The notes beneath the pieces are model-generated. The model had not been told where the DNA came from. It was given only the letters and a program-made list of their open reading frames with translations, and did not search any database. The translations under genes were made by a program, and so were the position numbers. A stretch of DNA of 64,000 bases from Chaunax sp. Z400. Lineage: Eukaryota; Chordata; Actinopteri; Lophiiformes; Chaunacidae. The first letter of the stretch is position 1. Each line of letters opens with the position of its first letter. The stretch lies in contig CM075188.1 of NCBI GenBank assembly GCA_037577475.1, positions 8,466,501-8,530,500 on the forward strand, read 5' to 3'. Below, in pieces: positions 1 through 64,000 of the stretch.

Positions 1-45
1 AAATATCCCCCAAAAAAGAGAATTTAGTATTTAGAAAGCATTTAC

Positions 46-57556
<57,511 letters not shown>

Positions 57557-58110
57557 GTTCCAAAAGACCTTGTTTGCCTTTCACTGTGGTGAGTAGTCCA
57601 ATAGCCTGTGACATGTCATTCTCCAATAAAAACTACCTGTCTGCCTTATCTGTCCCATTACAGACGAGCAGACAATGGACAGTCCTCGCCGGTGCCTACA
57701 CTCAGCAGCTACATATTAACTCACTGTCAAGACCTGTACACGTGGGCCTTTACAGAACAAAAGAGACGAAACCTGTCAGGCTTTCTTAAGTTGTTTGTCT
57801 GGACTAACTAGTAGAGTTAAAAGCTGTTTACTGGAAATAGCCAATGAGACGCAGAGTGAGAAGATTACCTGTCTGCCCACAGTGAACGTAGAAGGCAAAC
57901 AGACATGGCACTTTCATGAGTTATGATGTAATTGTGAGTGGGCAGGGCAATGTTTGACTGCCAGCCACTATCTGGGGTGGGACTAGAACATGTTCCCGAG
58001 GAGATAACACAACCCTGGGCCACCAGCCAATCACAACAGAGACGACACAAGCCACGCCCTGGGTTGTTCACTAGTGCAAGAGACCAAGAGAGGAGGTAGA
58101 AGATTGACAG
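57557..58110 (-). promoter_or_regulatory. candidate promoter and leader of fryl exon 1a
   Basis: Upstream of exon 1a on the transcribed strand. A CCAAT motif reads on the plus strand at 58027-58031 (ATTGG on the transcript strand), and a GGGCGTGGC KLF/GC-type box lies at 58051-58059, 20 bases apart. No TATA box stands out. The start site is not determined; an acceptor-like CACAG near 57595 means part of this may be an intron. Confidence 0.35.
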
Positions 58111-59370
58111 ACACAGGAAAGCTCCTTGGAGCTGGGTACACTTGCCCGCATGCGTTTACTGATAGCCCTTATCGTTGTTGGAATGGTGTTATTTGTTAGC
58201 ATACATACACAAACACAAATGCTTATTTGCTTTCTTTCAAACTTAGTCATACAACAAGAGCACCCCTCCCCTTGCTTTCAGTTCTGCTCGACTGTGCTGA
58301 CCTATTATGCACAGAAGCAGAATGAGCTTGATGGAGGTCTGTGAAATGAGGTGATGACAAAATGCTGTGCTCTGCTTGGCTGCTCAGCTTGTACCTGCAG
58401 CAAACTTGAACCCTTCCAAATATCCTGAGCAGAAGACTGAGAGGTACTATACAATGCTGACTCTTATAAAAGCTCACAACCTGAAGAAATCAGCAACTTA
58501 GTGTCCAGGCCTGAGTGCCAAAATTAATAGGCCACCCGTGCATCAATGTAGCCAGCCCTCAATAGCGAAACACAAACACTCCACAAAAATTTAAGATGAC
58601 TGTGGCACCAGCGTGCAGCAAACTGTTAAACCTTCAAGATCTGCCTTTTCTGCCGAGTCATCATACTGTAGCTATGCAACACAACAAAGCAATTGAGCAA
58701 TACAAAACAGCAAAATATTTATTTAATATTGCTGTAATAAAGACTCCATTTAGCATTTTGATTTTAAAATTGAATTAAGTTAGTGTGTGTGCTAGTATCA
58801 GACCTGCCAACCTTGGGAAAATATTCTGAATAGCACAATAGTGAAACTATTATGAAGTTCAAATGCTTCTGCACCACTTAATACAGTTATTTACCAGCTC
58901 GCCACTATATCAAGCTATTCAACATATAAATTGACTAGGAGGAAAATAATACAACCATGTATTCTTGAGAAGGACTCTTTGAATGAAAAGACATGAACAT
59001 TTGGGAATAGACAGCCACTTGTGGGCATGTGTGAACAATCTGACGTCAATACAGGAGGCTGAACCCTAGTTTAAAACGTGTTTCTAAAATATCTGCACTG
59101 CTCTGGGCTTTATTATGATATACACTGATTCTAAATATTTTGTGCGTCTGCTTAAAACTAGTATTTCATGATTAATATTTCATGTGTGCTACTACAAACT
59201 GATAACCTTAAGTGAACTGCATTCAATTGTTTAATAGAAATGGAAATAATTTATGTTGTATATTGTATGAATTATGTAAAAATATGTTAGTCAATTATAA
59301 ATAAAACCCAATTTCCTGTTCAGAATTTCAATGTTATTTACTAATTAAGAATTGAATCAGCTTATATACA

Positions 59371-59500
59371 TTCCTGTGAAAATGTATTGGACACCCTCTT
59401 GGTTTCTTCTTCTTTGCCTTATTAAATTAAATGATCATTTAAAACTTGCATTTTGTGTTTAAACAGGTTGCCTTTGTTGTATATTAAATTGAAGATCCTA
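59371..59500 (+). mobile_element. Tc1-type terminal fragment
   Basis: CTGTGAAAATGTATTGGACA then CCCTCTTGGTTTCTTCTTCT parallels the first bases of the remnant at 51525 (CTGTGAAAAAGTATTGGACC then CAGTCTTGGCTTCTT). Only the end is left. Confidence 0.5.
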
Positions 59501-62299
59501 CACCGTTTAGTATGAGACTAGCTTCTTTTTATTAGGTCTGCTGTTCTCTCTCCCTGTCGGAGTCCTCACCTGATGACAGATGAGCTTGAGCTCAACACTG
59601 TGATTGGTCAAACTCTTCTTCTTCTGTTGCTTTTCGGCTGGCTAAACGCTGCTGCATCTTGAGTTAAGACTTAAGTACAGCATGTGCACAATTGAACTCA
59701 TAGGCGGCATCATCTTTTTGTGTAGTTTAGTGTGACAAATTGTATCAGTGTGCTGTGATGTCAAAATACATAGTTAACTCTGCATTGCAGTTGTTAACTC
59801 TCTTATGTCATCAGTTTTTGTGGCCAAACTTAGACTCTCTGTGGGGTCTTAGCAACCAACTCACATAACACTAGCCTGATGCTTCCTGCAGAACAAAGTG
59901 GGTGTATGCTATGAGTCTTGCCCAAACCTGCAGTGAGCCAAGGTAAACAAGAGGCTAATCAAGAAAGTTGCACCTCTAGAAAATTCTAAAGTAATACTTT
60001 TCATAAGGTGTGGTGGACTAAATTAAAGGTAAAAGGAAAATGAATGGACTTTCATCCATCAGTAGGAAATAATGGGATGACAATGCTGCTGTCTCTGCAT
60101 GTCCATGTAGGTGACAGTCTTGTTTAGTCATCACGACATAAGGAGCAACTGGTTTCAAAGCTGTGTATCTATTGATTGGTTTTCCAAGTCTTCTGAAAGT
60201 CTTTCTAATAAAGGCGAAAATTGAGTTGCATTTAAGACCGGCAAGTGTGGTCAGAAACCTTTTAAGGAAGTGTTTCAACCGCAGCGTGTGAAAATTGCTG
60301 TGAGATGATGTAACTGTGTCAATATAAGACCTATGTCGAGAGCCTGAGAGGGGAAGTGCAAGGAAAAAAACATTATCTCTCTCTCTCTCTCTTTCTACCC
60401 TGTGTGGGTTCTGAAAATAATGCACAAATAAACATATGCCAGCTACGCTTTTTATTACACTTATCCAGCACCAAACCTTGTCTGCAGAATAAACACAAAG
60501 TGGAAGGATACAGGGGAGCAGTTTTCAGAAAACTCTGCCCCCTAGAGACAGAAAGCACACTCAACAGCACAAATAATTTTTGAAATCTACTGACAGCTGG
60601 GAAAAAGAAAACACTCAGCAAGATTTGATGGCAAATCGCCAGAAAGCTTGCCAGAGCTCAACTCTTGCTCAACAACAAAAGTTGGAATCACAGATGGCTA
60701 CACAATAGGAGCTGATTTCAGTTTAGCGTTGCATTTAGTCATTAATAGTTAAGCAATTCCATCATGCAATTGCAAATCTTTATCATTATGTTCACCAAAT
60801 CAAATCAGCAATTTGTTTGACTGACCTCTCATGACAACTAAAGTAGATAAATCAAGTCTATTAGACACCATACAGAAAGAGCATTTGCTATACGTTGCAA
60901 GGAGGGACATTTACTGGGATAGTGCAAGACTGAGGCCTAAGAAAAGATGCAGAGAGGCTGAGGCAGCAGATCCTGATTATGAATCACTAAATGCGTCAGA
61001 CAGAAAGAGAGAGAAGGATGACTGATGAGGCAAAGATAGCCATCACCCGGCCTCAGCACCACAATGCTCAGTGGAGGCAGCTGTGGTTTGCTGGGGCCAG
61101 GTCTGTGGTACTGTTGAGTTAGAACAATGCTACTGCACAGGAGGCCCAGATCCCAATCAGCCCAGGAATGTGGAAGAGGAAGCTCTGGGAACAATGTGCA
61201 GCGTTCCTATGCCATTCTGGGTCCCACCCGCCTCTGCCTTGTTCTGCTTTCAAGCAGGAGAAAACAGGAAAGTGATTCGGCTGGGGCCCAGAGGTCTGAG
61301 TGCGTTTTGCAGACAGCTAGGGGGCTTCAGTATTTACTCTGTCAGCACACTCTTATTACAGTCATGTTGATTGTTCTGGGTGTGCGTTTATCTTAACTGC
61401 TACTCCACTGCTCGATGTCGTTTTGCAGTTTGAGGTCCATGAAAGATAAGGAAAAAAATGTTGCACTGCCATCTAATGGTGCAAATAGCAACCACACTAT
61501 TGAGGCCACAATCCTGTCTTGCTGTGCAGGGCTCCCAAGTGTAACCTGAGGTTATGAAGCCATAAAATTACATTTTTTGCTCATGTGTGTATGTGACTGC
61601 CTTGGTGCAACTCTGTCTGAGGAATGTCTTTAGAGTAACCATTTTAACAAAATGTTTGGAATCGATTCCCTTCCAAAGGTTTGCTCTCATGATTTACAGT
61701 GTTCTGGATATTCTAAAACCTGTATAGTCATCCCACAATAGAAACACAAATTAAAATGTTACATGTTACAGTAGACTAGGGCTGTGGCTGCATGTATTTT
61801 TTCTTATTGTGTTGAAAAAGCAACATATATATTACAATGCTGTATGGTACAAGATACTCTACCAGAGGACAAAAACTACAAAATGTTACTGAATAACGCA
61901 GTCAAAAGCTGACAGCAAGCAGAAATGCCTCATCATTTTCTAAATCTTATATTTAACATTATGTATACATATACCGCATTATCCTGAATCTAATACAAAT
62001 AAAGCTAAGCTCTGCTTCCTTTGTAGATCTTCTGTCCATACATTGATTTAACAGAGGGTTCCCAAAGCACCAGTATCCACTAACAAACTATCTAGTGGCT
62101 ACTTTTACAAAGTGTGGTGCAGTCAAATGTGGAAGGGGACCAGCTGAGTAAACTGAAAAACATGCTAACATGACGTTAACAAACACGAGATAGTCGGCTT
62201 CTTCGTTTTAGGTTGTTTGTGTTTAATTAATCAACAGTGACTTGAATGCTTTTTATATGATTTATGATATAAAAACAACAAACACTTCATTTCTACCTT

Positions 62300-62640
62300 G
62301 CCCCTGGGCCAGTGCTGCTTCTCTGCAAACAGAGCTTATTGAGCTCCAAGAAAACCTGGCACTGCAGGAATCTCACTGTGACCCTGTCACCTTCTGGACA
62401 AAGATGGTTTCTGCGGCAGGTGTTCCTCTCCTGCAGAAGATGGCCCTTCAAATTCTGACCATGTTTCCCTCAACATACTGCTGTGAATCTGCGTTTTCAA
62501 CCATGAATATGGTGAAAAACTCATACCGCAGCACACTCACCAATGAACACTTACATCAGTGCCTCCGCCTGGCCCTCACACCTTTTATGCCCAAGTTTAA
62601 ACGACTGGTGGCACAAAAAAGGTGTCACCTTTCACACTGA
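62300..62640 (+). mobile_element. hAT transposase C-terminal remnant (dimerisation domain)
   Basis: An open plus-strand frame (62242-62640, stop TGA) encodes TELIELQENLALQESHCDPV, then LQILTMFPSTYCCESAFSTM and a tail NSYRSTLTNEHLHQCLRLAL. This is the hAT C-terminal dimerisation region as found in SCAND3/ZBED5/GTF2IRD2-like transposases. The zinc finger and catalytic core are missing. An acceptor-like CTGCAAACAG at about 62320-62330 precedes the conserved part, so it may be the last exon of a decayed copy. The stop is in the expected place and no internal stop is seen, so this piece is fairly young or was retained. Confidence 0.75.
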
Positions 62641-63237
62641 AAAGGCCTACCACATTGTTTTTTGTGTATAGTTCAAAGGTTTTGTGGATTTTTTTGCCTT
62701 TTTTTTGTTTTGTTGTTTGTTTGTTTTTTGCCTGAGTTTTGTTGTCCATGGAGTTTTGTTTTTGTTGGAGTCTATTTGGAATTTGACCGTCATTTTTCCG
62801 GACCTCGGACTCAATGGAAATTTGGTAAGTGGACCTTTCAACTTTATAACTGAGTACCCCTGCTGTATGTAATAATGTAGGTCTGATAAATACAAATTAC
62901 TAACACAACTTGTACACGTAGATGGATGCATTACTTCAACCTTTTGGCCTACATGGAGAACTTGTATAACTATAGACAGAGTAGAGGAAGCATTCTTCAC
63001 CTTTTGACTGCATTTACTGACAAAGCCAGTGAAGGTAACCGAGCAGAGAAACTAAATGCCAGCTGGACATGACTGCAAATGCTCCTTTTTTTTCCTACCG
63101 TGAAATTTCGGAATTACGCAAAACAAAAAGATGAACCAAACACCCTGTTCATTCCCACACCAGCTCACAGTCTCTGTAAAACCTAAAACACACCAAACAG
63201 TGCACAGAACACTACCCACTAAACCCGTGTGACGTAC

Positions 63238-63307
63238 CTTAAGGCCATAGAGCAGCAGCTGTAACTGGAAAGAGCAAGGAGGGTTCACAAGTTCACGGCA
63301 CAAGAAT
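63238..63307 (-). CDS. exon-like block of an unidentified upstream gene
   Basis: Seventy bases bounded by a good acceptor (ttctgtttcag) and donor (AAG/gtacgt) encode one base plus FLCRELVNPPCSFQLQLLL and YGLK in an open frame. The peptide looks like a helical segment of a real protein, but I do not recognise the family. It lies 5.7 kb upstream of fryl exon 1a on the same strand. No matching partner exon was found to the left, so it may be the end of a neighbouring gene or a chance exon. Confidence 0.4.
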
Positions 63308-64000
63308 CTGAAACAGAAAGCACAGAAATAATGTCTTTAATAACAATATGGTGCACTGACAAGAAAACATATACACCAACCACTTTGATCATTTATCATC
63401 CCCCAGTACTGAATATGCTTCTTTTTTTTTATTTGAAATTTAAGTTTGATCCATTTGACCTTTTCACAAAACATTACCAATGATATATTCAGCACCATGA
63501 GACTTTATCTTTCCATCACTGTCTTGAAATGAGTGCATTTATACCTCAACTTTGCACACACACAGTTTTGTATTTATTGAAGTTTTACTAAAGGTTTGCT
63601 ATGACACAGAAAATCATCCTGTATAACCAAAGGGCTGTAATAGCAGAATGCTGTTAGACAGTCCAGTCTTGGTCACAGCAAATTGATAGGTCAACTTAAT
63701 GTTGGCTTCAGCCTGGTTTGCTCTGTGCAGTGACAGGATTAAAACCTCCTCCTGCGCGGAGAATTAATCTGAAGATTAAATTCAAGAGGCAGTTATATAA
63801 GCAATCAGAGCCTTCAAAACGGAACTTTTCTTCCAGTTCATCATCATAGTAGCTGAAAATGGCTCCTTTAATAGTCAGGTAATTTCATATGCAGTCATTC
63901 AATCACTGTTACTGTCAGGCTCAGAGCAGAATATAGCACAATTATTCATTTTTTTGTAAAAAAAACAAAACACAAAAGGTTATGTAAAGAAAACACATGT
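63308..64000. other. right edge, no feature recognised
   Basis: AT-rich sequence right of the exon-like block. If that block is real, this would be intron of the unidentified gene. Confidence 0.7.

Larger units (their letters stand above)
57557..63237. other. region upstream of fryl exon 1a
   Basis: Apart from the promoter-like block, a Tc1 end fragment (59371-59500), a CT run (60378-60392) and the hAT coding remnant (62300-62640), I see no gene in this 5.7 kb. Short open frames at 60018-60425 and 61071-61396 have no splice or family support. Confidence 0.75.

Noticed and set aside
60018..60425. 135-codon minus-strand open frame
   Set aside because: It includes a GA repeat (encoding RERERER) and shows no family motif. 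Chance is the simpler explanation.
61071..61396. Two overlapping plus-strand frames of 89 to 99 codons
   Set aside because: Overlapping in different frames, no splice or start context, no known family.

Overview
This is a 64 kb piece of a vertebrate nuclear genome, almost certainly a teleost fish. Long AT-rich introns with canonical splice sites interrupt a conserved animal protein. The intronic repeats are typical of fish: a Tc1 family encoding the peptide LHEGGMRVRHPL, hAT elements whose ends read TAGGGCTGCA, and long CA and GA microsatellites.

One gene fills most of the window: fryl (furry homolog-like), on the minus strand. I assembled it exon by exon. There are two alternative first coding exons (57331-57556 and 49460-49532) and 55 further coding exons, one of them a predicted 9-nt microexon, down to 46-253. 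The 3' end lies beyond the left edge. Every junction keeps the reading frame. All introns are GT-AG except one GC-AG intron (21397-21493). Counted from exon 1b and without the microexon, the window encodes 8,556 nt, or 2,852 codons. From the human length of about 3,010 residues I estimate that roughly 300 C-terminal residues are missing. Furry proteins are giant ARM/HEAT-type scaffolds that bind and activate NDR kinases (STK38/STK38L) and associate with microtubules.

Layout from right to left, which is the direction of transcription. 63238-63307 is an exon-like block of an unidentified upstream minus-strand gene. 57.3-58.1 kb holds candidate promoter and first exon 1a. 49.4-50.5 kb holds first exon 1b and its probable promoter region. 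38.7-49.4 kb is a long first intron with hAT copies. 30.6-38.7 kb codes for the conserved N-terminal furry domain in small exons with large introns. 15.3-27.1 kb is a dense block of middle-domain exons. 2.5-15.3 kb holds the rest of the middle region and the acidic, low-complexity tail region. 46-253 is the last visible exon.

Mobile DNA lies only in introns and flanks. It includes two hAT elements with perfect 8-bp target-site duplications, fragments of the same families, a broken Tc1 transposase gene, Tc1 remnants, a third terminal-inverted-repeat element that makes up about 90 percent of one intron, and a hAT transposase C-terminal reading frame at 62.3 kb. The points most worth a second look are transcript diversity in fryl (three possible N-termini, a 9-nt microexon, a 15-codon cassette) and the unrecognised 75-residue peptide of exon 1a. 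I found no operon, CRISPR array, tRNA or rRNA.
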